DNA of 64,000 nucleotides from the NCBI GenBank assembly GCA_947631935.1, contig CANRNG010000002.1:1-64000 (forward strand), read 5' to 3'. The DNA comes from an uncultured Erysipelothrix sp. (GTDB lineage: Bacteria; Bacillota_I; Bacilli_A; Erysipelotrichales; Erysipelotrichaceae). The notes under the pieces were generated by a model that saw only the letters and a program-made list of their open reading frames with translations, searched no databases and had not been told where the DNA came from. A program made the translations under genes and the position numbers. The number at the start of each line of letters is the position of its first letter. Within the stretch, counting starts at the first letter, position 1. This document shows, one piece after another, positions 28,695 through 36,945 of this stretch.

Positions 28695-30392
28695 ATGAGT
28701 AAAAGAGTTTTAATTGTTGGCGGTGTTGCTGGTGGAGCATCAGTTGCAACACGTGTTCGTCGATTAGATGAATCTGCAGAAGTAATCATGTTTGAAAAGG
28801 GTCCTCACGTATCGTTTTCTAATTGCGCTTTGCCTTTTCATTTAAGTGGTATCGTTGCATCATCCGATGATTTAGTATTAATGACACCTTGGGAGTTTGA
28901 ACATCAATATAATATTCAAGCGCGTATACATTCTGAAGTTGTTGGAATTAATCGTAATGATAAAACAATTGATGTTAAAAATGTCGTCACTAATGAGATA
29001 ACAAAAGAAGCATACGATGTGCTGGTATTATCTCCGGGCGCGAATGCGATAATACCAAAAGGCGTCGCAGGTGTAGATTTGAGACATGTCTTTACAGTGA
29101 GAAATGTTCCTGATATTGCAAATATCAAAACCCACATTGATGATAATAATGTAGAAGATATTGTCGTGGTTGGAGCTGGTTTTATTGGACTTGAAGTCGC
29201 TGAAAACCTAAAACTTGCAGGCAAGAATGTAACAATTGTCGAGGCCGCAAACCAAGTATTAACATTATTAGATTATGACATGGCACAAACTTTACATAGA
29301 GAAATTGTAAATCATGGTGTTAATCTCATAGTTGATGATTGTACAGTCGAAATTACAGAAGATGCTGTAGTGCTTCAATCTGGAAAACGTGTCAAAGCAC
29401 AAGCAGTCGTTATGGCAATTGGTGTAAAGCCAGAGGTATCTCTTGCGGTAGGTGCAGGTCTTGAAATTGGCGAAACTGGTGGAATTAAAGTAAACCATCA
29501 TTACCAAACTAATGACCCAAGTATCTATGCTGTAGGGGATGCTATTGAAGTTACACACTTCATTACACAAAAACCTACTCGTCTTACAATGGCAGGTCCA
29601 GCACAACGTCAAGCACGTGCAGCTGCTGATCATATGTATGGTAAGACCTACAGAAATAAAGGAATTATTGGTTCATCAGTAGTTCAAGTATTCGATATGA
29701 ATGCTGCTTCTACAGGACTCAATACTAAAGATTGCAAAGCATTGGGAATTGATCATAGAATTTCCTATGTAATTCCAGGTGATAAAGTTGGATTAATGCC
29801 AAATGCAAATCCCCTGTTCTTTAAATTGGTTTATGCATATCCAAGTGGACAAATTCTTGGTGCACAAGCTGTTGGTAAAGGGGCGGTAGACAAGAGAATT
29901 GATATTATTGCAACAATGATTACAATGCATGGTAATCTAGCTGACCTTGCTGAATTAGAACTTGCTTATTCACCCATGTATGGAACAGCAAAAGATGTTG
30001 TAAACCATGCCGCCTTAGTAGGACTTAACTTGCTAAATGGCGACTACAAACAAGTAGAAGTTTCTGAAGTACGTGGCCTAGTTGAAGGTGGAGCCTTTAT
30101 TATTGATGCTCGCGAACCCGATGAGTATGAAGAAGGACACTTAATTAATGCCGTTAATATTCCGTTAAGTCAATTTAGAAATCGTTTAGACGAAATCCCG
30201 AAAGATCAACCGGTATATGTACACTGTCGTTCAGCGCAACGTAGTTACAACATGACGCGTGCACTAAACCAATTGGGTTATAATGATGTATATAATATCT
30301 CAGGTTCTTACTTAGGTATTAGTGAATATGAATGGTATAATGACCAAATTAATGATAGAAAACCTATCGTTACAAAGTATAACTTTAATTAA
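28695..30392 (+). CDS. CoA-disulfide reductase fused to rhodanese domain
   Basis: FAD/NAD(P)H oxidoreductase of the CoADR-rhodanese (persulfide reductase-like) family. It has an N-terminal FAD motif VIVGGVAGGASVATRVRR, the active-site Cys44 in SFSNCALPF, a second dinucleotide motif VVVGAGFIGLEVAENLK near 157 and a C-terminal dimerisation domain. The last 100 residues form a rhodanese domain with IIDAREPDEYEEGHL and catalytic cysteine in VHCRSAQRS (about 518). Family members reduce CoA-S-S-CoA, polysulfides or CoA persulfides. It is the first gene of a plus-strand sulfur cluster, with AAGGAGGAAGGT before ATG and its own strong promoter. The substrate is inferred only. Confidence 0.9.
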   Translation: MSKRVLIVGGVAGGASVATRVRRLDESAEVIMFEKGPHVSFSNCALPFHLSGIVASSDDLVLMTPWEFEHQYNIQARIHSEVVGINRNDKTIDVKNVVTNEITKEAYDVLVLSPGANAIIPKGVAGVDLRHVFTVRNVPDIANIKTHIDDNNVEDIVVVGAGFIGLEVAENLKLAGKNVTIVEAANQVLTLLDYDMAQTLHREIVNHGVNLIVDDCTVEITEDAVVLQSGKRVKAQAVVMAIGVKPEVSLAVGAGLEIGETGGIKVNHHYQTNDPSIYAVGDAIEVTHFITQKPTRLTMAGPAQRQARAAADHMYGKTYRNKGIIGSSVVQVFDMNAASTGLNTKDCKALGIDHRISYVIPGDKVGLMPNANPLFFKLVYAYPSGQILGAQAVGKGAVDKRIDIIATMITMHGNLADLAELELAYSPMYGTAKDVVNHAALVGLNLLNGDYKQVEVSEVRGLVEGGAFIIDAREPDEYEEGHLINAVNIPLSQFRNRLDEIPKDQPVYVHCRSAQRSYNMTRALNQLGYNDVYNISGSYLGISEYEWYNDQINDRKPIVTKYNFN

Positions 30393-30403
30393 AGGAGCAA
30401 ATA

Positions 30404-31705
30404 ATGGAAAAGAAATTTAATACAAACGAATTAATTATTGGTCTAGTTGTATTGGTTGGCTCAATTGCATTTGGACTGTCTAAATTGGCTTCCGACATGT
30501 TGGTATTTAGACTTATTATTGGTATTGGACTTGGTTATGTATTATCAAGGGCGTATACAGGATTTGCCGGAAGTGTGAACCGTGCTTATAATGGCGGTTC
30601 TACTAAATTAATGCGTGCTATGGTTATGATGTTCTTTGTAACTGCGGTCGCAGTGGCAGGGTTCTTAGTCTTTAATATTCAAGATGGTGAAGCCATTACT
30701 AAATATAACCTTTGGGTAAACCCAATTAACATTGGACTCTTATTGGGTGGATTGCTGTTTGGATTTGGAATGACATTCTCAACATGCTGTGCTTCAGGCG
30801 TAATGACAGACTTAGTAACTGACTTACCCAAAGCCTTCATTACACTTATTTTCTTTGCAATTGGTGTATTCGTTGGATTCCCACTTCAAAATACTGCTGA
30901 TTGGATCAATGTTTCTTGGTTCAATAGTGCAAGTTTTGAAAATGGTGTATTCATGCCTGATTTATTTAAAGGTACTCCATTAAATGGATTCTTAATGTCG
31001 GTAGTGGTTACGGGTATACTTTGTTTAATCATTGTAGTTATTTCATACTATTATGAGGCATCAAGAAAACGTAAAGGTACTTACCATGAAGTTCCTTCTG
31101 AAAGACTACAAGAATTAGATGCTAAAATTGAGGCTCCAGAAGATTCAAAATCAATGCCAGGATACTTGCTGGATAAGATCTTTGTAAAATCGTGGTCATT
31201 AACAACGGGTGCATTCTTATTATCTATCTTATTTATTACAATGTTTGCAGTTACTAAAGCTGGATGGGGAGCTTCTACTCCTTATGGACATTGGGTTGGT
31301 AAGGTGTTAACATTATTTGGTGTAAGTGGTGAATCACTTGAAGCCTTTACTCATGTAAAAGCAGAGACATTTACAGCTCCATTCTTAGCTAATGGAACAA
31401 CAGTTCAAAACATTGGTATCGTAATTGGTGCTTTGGTATTTACACTAACAAGTGGGCAAATGGCTAAAACAGCTCGTGGATTCTTTAGCTATCCAAAATG
31501 GCAATATCTATTATTCATAATGGGTGGATTCACGATGGGATTTGGAACCCGTTTATCTAACGGATGTAACGTGGGTGCATTATATACTCCAATCGCTAGT
31601 TTCTCGGTTGCTGGTTGGGTATTCTTCGCAGTCTTAGTTATTGGTGGAATCATCGGTAATATTGTTCAAAAGAAAATATTCGATGCAGCCGGTTCTGGTA
31701 AATAA
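30404..31705 (+). CDS. YeeE/YedE family sulfur (thiosulfate-type) importer
   Basis: 433-residue membrane protein with two sulfur-transport repeats. Each repeat carries the cysteine motif expected for persulfide-like relay: FGMTFSTCCASGVMTDL near 120-136, and GFGTRLSNGCNVGALYTP near 380-395. About ten membrane helices; the central loop (about 215-255) is charged and cytoplasmic. TsuA of this family imports thiosulfate, and other members are linked to selenium or sulfur metabolism. It is 12 bases behind the CoADR-rhodanese gene with AAAGGAGCAA as ribosome site, so import and reduction are probably coupled. A terminator-like hairpin follows. Confidence 0.87.
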   Translation: MEKKFNTNELIIGLVVLVGSIAFGLSKLASDMLVFRLIIGIGLGYVLSRAYTGFAGSVNRAYNGGSTKLMRAMVMMFFVTAVAVAGFLVFNIQDGEAITKYNLWVNPINIGLLLGGLLFGFGMTFSTCCASGVMTDLVTDLPKAFITLIFFAIGVFVGFPLQNTADWINVSWFNSASFENGVFMPDLFKGTPLNGFLMSVVVTGILCLIIVVISYYYEASRKRKGTYHEVPSERLQELDAKIEAPEDSKSMPGYLLDKIFVKSWSLTTGAFLLSILFITMFAVTKAGWGASTPYGHWVGKVLTLFGVSGESLEAFTHVKAETFTAPFLANGTTVQNIGIVIGALVFTLTSGQMAKTARGFFSYPKWQYLLFIMGGFTMGFGTRLSNGCNVGALYTPIASFSVAGWVFFAVLVIGGIIGNIVQKKIFDAAGSGK

Positions 31706-31717
31706 ATAATTAAACCC

Positions 31718-31753
31718 TAGGGGGTACAGGCGAAAACTTGTCCCCCTATTTTT
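31718..31753 (+). terminator. terminator or attenuator between the importer and the ABC genes
   Basis: TAGGGGGTACA pairs with TGTCCCCCTA around a GCGAAAAC-containing loop, followed by TTTTTA. It splits the island into two transcription segments, or reduces expression of the ABC genes. Confidence 0.75.
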
Positions 31754-31772
31754 AACTAAACGGAGTGTGCGA

Positions 31773-32543
31773 ATGCAAAAAGAAATAAGAGTACATAGAT
31801 TAATTAGTATAGGAACATGGCTATTTATCATTGCTGTTTGGTTTGTGGTTACAAACTTTGACTTTGTAAATACTCGACTTATACCAACACCGCAACGGGT
31901 GTTTCAAACATTTATTTTAATTCTACAAAATGGATACAATGGAATTTCGTTTTTAAAACACTACGCCATGAGTATGGGCCGTATACTTTTAGCGGTAATA
32001 TTTGCGATTGTAACTGCGATACCTTTAGGCTTACTCAGTGGATATTTTCCAAAGGTTCGAGCTGTGGTAGATTCAATCGTAAACTTTTATAGACCCATTC
32101 CCCCTATGGCGTATTATGTTTTACTAATTATATGGTTGGGAATTGATGAAGAATCTAAAGTTATGTTATTATTTCTAGCAGCTTTTGCTCCGATATATAT
32201 TGCGTGTTCCTCTGCAGTAGGACGCGTACGCAGCGAATACATTCTTAGTGCCCAATCTTTAGGGGCCACTGAGGGCCAAGTTTTCTTTAAAATAATTTTA
32301 CCTGCTTGTGTTCCAGAAATATTTATTGGATTAAGAACGGCAGTAGGAGTGTGCTACACTACGCTTGTATCATCTGAAATGATTGCTGCAACCATGGGAA
32401 TTGGTTGGATGGCCATGGATGCCTACAATTATCTAAAGGTAGATGTGGTATTCATTGTTATAATAGTTATGGGAATTACAGGTATTATCATCGATGAACT
32501 CTTAAAATTACTAGGAAGAAAATTAGTATATTGGACAGAGTAG
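31773..32543 (+). CDS. ABC transporter permease (SsuC/TauC-like)
   Basis: 256-residue inner-membrane permease with about six helices and the BPD_transp_1 EAA loop (SAQSLGATEGQVFFKIILPACVPEIFIGLR). The region GYFPKVRAVVDSIVNFYRPIPPMAYYVLLIIWLGIDEESK is typical for sulfonate, taurine and nitrate type permeases. The track start GTG (31767) is unlikely; ATG at 31773 has GGAG seven bases upstream. It is translationally linked to the binding-protein gene that follows. Confidence 0.88.
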   Translation: MQKEIRVHRLISIGTWLFIIAVWFVVTNFDFVNTRLIPTPQRVFQTFILILQNGYNGISFLKHYAMSMGRILLAVIFAIVTAIPLGLLSGYFPKVRAVVDSIVNFYRPIPPMAYYVLLIIWLGIDEESKVMLLFLAAFAPIYIACSSAVGRVRSEYILSAQSLGATEGQVFFKIILPACVPEIFIGLRTAVGVCYTTLVSSEMIAATMGIGWMAMDAYNYLKVDVVFIVIIVMGITGIIIDELLKLLGRKLVYWTE

Positions 32544-32557
32544 TGAGGAGCAGTAAC

Positions 32558-33562
32558 ATGAAAAAAATAACAGTTATTTTAACGATCTTTCTATTGTTAG
32601 TAGGATGTAATGGTGATGAAGGAACCTCTGATAAACCAAGTAAAGTAAAGATTGGTATTATCCGTGTTCCCAATGATACTGCTGTTGCAATTCAACAAAA
32701 ATATTTTGATGCGTATTTTATGGATAAAGGTATTGAAACAGAGTTCATTTTCTTTGATTCAGGAGTCTCGGCTAACCAAGCTTTTGCCTCAGGTAGTATC
32801 GACTTTGCGGAAATGGGATTCACAAATGGCGTTGTTGCACTCGCAAATGAACTTCCGGTAAAATTAATTTGGATCCATGAAGTTCTGGGTACCAATGAAT
32901 CACTTGTAGTTAGAGATAAATCAATCAGTAGTGTGAAGGAACTTAAAGGTAAGAAAGTTGCTACCATATTTAGTTCAACATCACACCTAAGTTTATTAAA
33001 AGCGCTTGAAATGAATGGAATGAGCGAGAAAGACGTTACGCTACTAAATATGGAGACGGCTTCTATTGTTTCGGCATGGGATCGTGGTGATATTGATGCA
33101 GCGTATACATGGGAACCTACGCTTTCGCATATCAAAGATGAAGGTAAGACACTTGTAACGAGTGAAGACCTTGCGAAAGATGGAATTATGACGACTAACA
33201 TTCGTTTAGTGCACGAAGACTTTGCAGATAAATATCCCGATTTAGTGGTTGATTTTATTCGTGCGATCACAAAAGCAGGTGATTTATATCGTAGCAATCC
33301 TAATGAAGCGATTAAAGCAGCTGCAGAAAACATTGGGATCTCCTTTGAAGATGCAAAAACACAAATAGAAGGAACACGTTGGTTAACACCGCAAGAAGAA
33401 ATATCTTCAGACTATATGGGCGATAACGGCGATTTCTTAAAGATGTTCTTATCTACTTCTGAGTATTGGTATGCACAAGGGTTTACATCTCGTGTTCCAA
33501 GCGAACAAGAAATTCGTGACTTTATTGATATTTCATATATAGAAAAATCGTTAGAAAAATAG
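32558..33562 (+). CDS. ABC transporter substrate-binding lipoprotein (TauA/SsuA-like)
   Basis: 334 residues with a lipoprotein signal ending in LLLVGC, so lipid-anchored outside. The periplasmic-binding fold of the NMT1/TauA group shows IGIIRVPNDTAVAIQQKYF, the phosphate-loop-like AFASGSIDFAEMGFTNG, KELKGKKVATIF, and DRGDIDAAYTWEPTLSHI, which resembles TauA. Ligand candidates are taurine, other sulfonates or thiosulfate; no TauD or sulfonate monooxygenase is in the window. ATG at 32558 with GAGGAG upstream replaces the track start, which lies inside the permease gene. Confidence 0.87.
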   Translation: MKKITVILTIFLLLVGCNGDEGTSDKPSKVKIGIIRVPNDTAVAIQQKYFDAYFMDKGIETEFIFFDSGVSANQAFASGSIDFAEMGFTNGVVALANELPVKLIWIHEVLGTNESLVVRDKSISSVKELKGKKVATIFSSTSHLSLLKALEMNGMSEKDVTLLNMETASIVSAWDRGDIDAAYTWEPTLSHIKDEGKTLVTSEDLAKDGIMTTNIRLVHEDFADKYPDLVVDFIRAITKAGDLYRSNPNEAIKAAAENIGISFEDAKTQIEGTRWLTPQEEISSDYMGDNGDFLKMFLSTSEYWYAQGFTSRVPSEQEIRDFIDISYIEKSLEK

Positions 33563-33570
33563 AGGTTATA

Positions 33571-34335
33571 ATGAGTGAACCAATTATCAGCTTGAACAAC
33601 GTAAGTAAAACTTTCGTGCGTTCTGAACAAGAAACACCTGCTCTTCGTAATATATCTTTAGATATATATGAAGGCGATTTTGTTGTAGTTCTCGGTCCAT
33701 CAGGTTGTGGAAAGAGTACGCTTCTAAATATTATTGCGGGATACATTGAACCTACAACTGGAACGTGTTTAATGCATGGCGTTCCAATCAAAAAACCAGA
33801 CGCTAATCGTGGAGTAGTATTCCAATCGGCCAACTTATACCCATGGCTTAATGTCAAAAATAACATTAATTTTTCTTTGCGAATGAAGAAGGAAAATAAG
33901 AAAGTTATCGAAGAAAAGACAGCGGTTATGCTTGATGAAATTATGCTTACAGACTTTAAAGAATACTATCCCCATGAATTATCAGGAGGGATGAGGCAAC
34001 GTGTATCATTGGGAAGATCTCTTATAAATGATCCGGAGATTCTTTTATTAGATGAACCCTTTGGTGCCTTAGATGCGCTAACGCGTTCATCTATGCAAAC
34101 GCTACTTTTAGAACTATGGAAAGATAAGAGAAGAACGCTTTTCTTAATTACTCATGATATTGAAGAAGCGTTAACTTTAGCTTCGAAAATATTGGTGATG
34201 AAGAAAAATCCTGGAGAAATTGCTGCTACTTTTGAGGTAAACTTCAATCTACGTATGAAAGAAAGTGATTACCGAGTAACGCTTGATCCAAAGTTTATTG
34301 AGTTAAAGAATGAAATCATTGAGCTGATACGATAA
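33571..34335 (+). CDS. ABC transporter ATP-binding protein (SsuB/TauB-like)
   Basis: Cytoplasmic ATPase of the importer. Walker A is GPSGCGKSTLLN, the Q-loop VFQSANLYPWLNV, the signature LSGGMRQRVSLGRSL, Walker B LLLDEPFGALD and the H-loop LITHDIEEAL. ANLYPW and FGALDALTR are typical for the nitrate/taurine/sulfonate group. 254 aa, complete. It ends the sulfur island, eight bases behind the binding-protein gene, with AGAGGTTATA as ribosome site. Confidence 0.92.
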   Translation: MSEPIISLNNVSKTFVRSEQETPALRNISLDIYEGDFVVVLGPSGCGKSTLLNIIAGYIEPTTGTCLMHGVPIKKPDANRGVVFQSANLYPWLNVKNNINFSLRMKKENKKVIEEKTAVMLDEIMLTDFKEYYPHELSGGMRQRVSLGRSLINDPEILLLDEPFGALDALTRSSMQTLLLELWKDKRRTLFLITHDIEEALTLASKILVMKKNPGEIAATFEVNFNLRMKESDYRVTLDPKFIELKNEIIELIR

Positions 34336-34358
34336 ATGAAAACTAAGTCGAACTCCGT

Positions 34359-34381
34359 TATGATAAACTATATTTATCATA
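34359..34381 (+). other. hairpin after the ABC operon
   Basis: TATGATAAA-CTATA-TTTATCATA, nine perfect pairs but AT-rich and without a T run. It may be a weak transcription end for the plus strand. Confidence 0.4.
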
Positions 34382-34747
34382 GACATAACATTAAACTTAA
34401 TCGTGAGAAAAAAAGTTTTGAGACTGGTTTTAAATTTGCGATGATGGCATCAATTTCAACAACGGCATTCATGGGTAGTTGATGGACTGTAATGGCAACG
34501 TGGGCTTGTTTGTATTCGTCCATGAAGGCACCATAGATACCGTTGACACTTTGAAAATATACCATATCGATGAGGTAGATGATACGAGTAATCTGATAGT
34601 AAGCCCCTTCTAAAATAGTTTGTAGGTTTTTTAGGACTTGATGCGTTTGGGCTTCAATCCCTTCTTTTAATTGCATGGTTTCCAGCTTAAAAAGTGATGA
34701 TACCATTTTGTTTTTTTTGCATCACTTAAATGGGCCTTATAATTCAT
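34377..34747 (-). pseudogene. broken RidA (YjgF) family gene
   Basis: The minus-strand ORF of 109 codons contains GIEAQTHQVLKNLQTILEGA, VYFQSVNGIYGAF and HQLPMNAVVEIDAI, which align along the C-terminal two thirds of RidA. The N-terminal part is damaged. An ATG at 34747 with AGAAGGGTG starts MNYKAHLSDAKK like a RidA N-terminus but leads out of frame, and the PYSQ/SGQ region is missing. The catalytic arginine region (ARS) reads QAH and the C-terminus runs on past the normal end. Intact RidA hydrolyses reactive enamines. This copy is very probably inactive. Confidence 0.7.
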
Positions 34748-34886
34748 CACCCTTCTAATTTCAAAAGAACCATTAACCTGCACATTTTCACATTTACGAT
34801 AAGATTTTTAAGGCCTCCCCTTTCATAATTTCTTTTGCCATATAAACTGATTCCATGTTAATCATGATATACCGCTTCTATTGATA

Positions 34887-35067
34887 CTAGTACTTTATAA
34901 CTGAATGCGATAGATAACAATGTGAAAGTAATTTTATATTGGTTTCATATTGCATATTTTCTTTCAAATTTAAAACTACCTTTCTCATAATGTTGATCCT
35001 CCTTGAAGGACCATTGTATCACCTCGGGACATTATCCCTTTTGATATATTGAGACATTATCACTTTT
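34887..35067 (-). pseudogene. 5' stub of an ISNCY (IS1202-like) transposase with terminal repeats
   Basis: Behind AAGGAGGATCAAC an ATG at 34988 starts MRKVVLNLKENMQYE, which resembles the N-terminus of ISNCY/IS1202-type transposases (MRKVEL-MKE-YE-IKKL). It stops after 33 codons. Upstream of it two imperfect direct repeats (AAAAGGGATAATGTCCC at 35026-35042 and AAAAGTGATAATGTCTC at 35051-35067, 25 bases apart) look like the end of the element. The rest of the element is gone. Family naming is from memory of the N-terminal pattern. Confidence 0.5.
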
Positions 35068-35102
35068 AAGTCAGAATTTAAGTCAGAAATACACTTTATG
35101 AG

Positions 35103-35131
35103 TTGACTTTTGAAGTATTTTATCATATTAT
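35103..35131 (+). promoter_or_regulatory. promoter of rpsD
   Basis: TTGACT, 17-bp spacer, TATTAT. It precedes a leader of about 155 bases. Confidence 0.8.
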
Positions 35132-35139
35132 AATTAAGC

Positions 35140-35291
35140 GTTATGTATAGAACAGCATGTAAAGTCATAAATCATAGTTTGATACGCGGCAGAATCCAAA
35201 GTACCCTCGCTGTAAGGCGGAAACGGATTAAATCAAACTCAGCTTGTGATGATTTACAAACTTGTCTATGACACGCTTACAGGAGGTCAAT
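35140..35291 (+). promoter_or_regulatory. structured rpsD leader (S4 autoregulation candidate)
   Basis: The leader folds by nested pairing. TAAATCAT (35168-35175) pairs with ATGATTTA (35249-35256). AGTTTGAT (35176-35183) pairs with ATCAAACT (35232-35239). Inside, AATCC can pair with GGATT and CGC with GCG. Bacillus rpsD has a leader RNA bound by S4 that represses translation. The position and coaxial stems fit, but family membership needs a covariance search. Confidence 0.65.
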
Positions 35292-35894
35292 ATGGCAAGA
35301 ATTAAAGGACCTGTATGGAAAAAATCCCGTCGTTTGGGTTTCTCAATCCTTGAAACAGGTGAGGAACTACAACGTCGCAATTATCCACCAGGACAACATG
35401 GAAATGCCCGTCGTCCAAAGTTAAGTAACTATGGACTACAATTACGTGAAAAACAACGTCTTCGTTTCATGTATGGAGTTACTGAAAAACAATTCTTTAA
35501 CACATACAAACGTGCGGTAAAAATGGAAGGTGTTTCTGGACACAACTTTATGAATCTTTTAGAATCAAGATTGGATAACGTTGTATACCGAATGAACCTA
35601 TCCCGTACCCGTCGTGGTGCAAGACAACTTGTGAACCATGGTCATATCTTAGTTAATGGTAAAAAAGTAGATATTCCATCATTCACAGTCAAACCAGGAC
35701 AAGTTATCGAATTACGCGAAAAATCACGTAACCTAAAAGTGATTAAAGAAGCACTTGAAGCAAACGTAGGACGCGTTGATTATGTTTCATTTGATGAAAC
35801 AAATATGAAGGGTGAATATGTTCGTTTACCTGAGCGTTCAGAATTAAATCAAGAAATCAACGAAGCACTCATTATCGAATTCTACAGTAGATAA
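35292..35894 (+). CDS. rpsD: 30S ribosomal protein S4
   Basis: 200-residue S4, a primary 16S-binding protein that starts 30S assembly. It has the N-terminus [42 protein letters not shown], and the S4 RNA-binding domain [40 protein letters not shown]. The N-terminal zinc cysteines of some S4 proteins are absent. The track start is too far upstream; ATG at 35292 with AGGAGGTCAAT is correct. Single gene between its own promoter and a bidirectional terminator, as in Bacillus. Confidence 0.97.
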   Translation: MARIKGPVWKKSRRLGFSILETGEELQRRNYPPGQHGNARRPKLSNYGLQLREKQRLRFMYGVTEKQFFNTYKRAVKMEGVSGHNFMNLLESRLDNVVYRMNLSRTRRGARQLVNHGHILVNGKKVDIPSFTVKPGQVIELREKSRNLKVIKEALEANVGRVDYVSFDETNMKGEYVRLPERSELNQEINEALIIEFYSR

Positions 35895-35910
35895 TAATCG
35901 CTTCCCATTG

Positions 35911-35940
35911 AAAAAGAGGATCCAGTCGATCCTCTTTTTT
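35911..35940. terminator. bidirectional terminator between rpsD and asd
   Basis: AAAAAGAGGATC-CAGTC-GATCCTCTTTTTT, symmetric with A and T runs on both sides, serving the two convergent genes. Confidence 0.9.
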
Positions 35941-36897
35941 CTATATCATTTTCTCTAAAATTTGTACCGTATTGGTGGCAGCGCCTTTTCTAATATTATC
36001 TGCCACACACCAGAAATTTAAACCATGTTCAACCGATGGATCTAAACGCAATCTACCAACATAGACATCATCCGTACCATCAACCATTTCAGCCAAAGGA
36101 TATAAGGAGCCATTCATATAAACAATCCCTGGTTGGTTGTTGAAGGCATCCTTCAATGCATTTAAATCCACTGCTTTATGGACTTCAACATTAATGGATA
36201 TCGCATGGGTATTGATAATGGGGACACGTACAGCGGTTGCTGTGACGGGAAGATTTTCTAAACCCAAAATCTTACGGGTTTCTTCAATCATCTTCATCTC
36301 TTCTTTAGTATAACCATTCTCTAAGAAAACATCGATTTCAGGAAGCACATTCTTTTGGATATTGTGTTTGAATTGTTTGGGTTCACCACTTAGAAGATCA
36401 TTCACGCCCCCTTGTCCTGCCCCAGATACTGCTTGAAATGTGGTGTACACAACACGTTTCAGACCAAATAAATCATCAATCACCTTTAAAGGAAGCACAG
36501 ATTGCGTAGTAGAGCAATTGGGATTTGCGACCAACATGACCTCATCTGTAATTAAGTCACCATTGATTTCAGGAACGACAAGGGGTGTATTTGCGTCCAT
36601 TCTATAAAAAGAGCTGTTATCAATGACACGTATATGATGCTTTAATGCGATTGGGATATATTTTTCAGAAATACTGCCACCTGCCGCAAAGAATAACACA
36701 TCCAAGTTTTTGTCTTCAAAGATGGATTCATTTAAAGCTTCAACCACCAACACTGTATCTTTATAAGGAATTTGTTTACCCTCAGAACGCGCTGAAGCAA
36801 AGAGTGATATTTTATCAATAGCCAAATCTCTTTCTTCTAAAACTTCCAAAATTTTCAAACCCACCATGCCAGTGGCTCCTACAATTCCAATATGCAT
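35941..36897 (-). CDS. asd: aspartate-semialdehyde dehydrogenase
   Basis: Reduces aspartyl phosphate to the semialdehyde for lysine/diaminopimelate, threonine and methionine synthesis. The NADP-binding start is GIVGATGMVGLKILEVLEER. The catalytic cysteine lies in NPNCSTTQ and the glycine-rich part in AVSGAGQGG. TATAVRVPIINTHAIS contains substrate arginine and histidine. 318 aa is slightly short for the family. It lies behind the flavoprotein gene with a terminator hairpin between; GGAGGAAAAGC precedes ATG. DAP supply would serve the wall genes if the peptide contains DAP; many relatives use lysine instead. Confidence 0.93.
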   Translation of the reverse strand: MHIGIVGATGMVGLKILEVLEERDLAIDKISLFASARSEGKQIPYKDTVLVVEALNESIFEDKNLDVLFFAAGGSISEKYIPIALKHHIRVIDNSSFYRMDANTPLVVPEINGDLITDEVMLVANPNCSTTQSVLPLKVIDDLFGLKRVVYTTFQAVSGAGQGGVNDLLSGEPKQFKHNIQKNVLPEIDVFLENGYTKEEMKMIEETRKILGLENLPVTATAVRVPIINTHAISINVEVHKAVDLNALKDAFNNQPGIVYMNGSLYPLAEMVDGTDDVYVGRLRLDPSVEHGLNFWCVADNIRKGAATNTVQILEKMI

Positions 36898-36918
36898 TGC
36901 TTTTCCTCCTATATATAT

Positions 36919-36944
36919 AAAAACTGGCTTTTAAAGCCAGTTTT
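36919..36944 (-). terminator. terminator between the flavoprotein gene and asd
   Basis: AAAACTGGCTT-TTA-AAGCCAGTTTT-type symmetric hairpin followed by T and TA repeats on the minus strand. asd starts 22 bases later, so some read-through or a TATATATATA-type promoter is needed. Confidence 0.75.
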
Positions 36945-36945
36945 C

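Noticed and set aside
32692-33333. 213-codon minus ORF opposite the binding-protein gene
   Set aside because: Serine-rich composition typical of an antisense frame; the plus-strand lipoprotein is clearly the gene.
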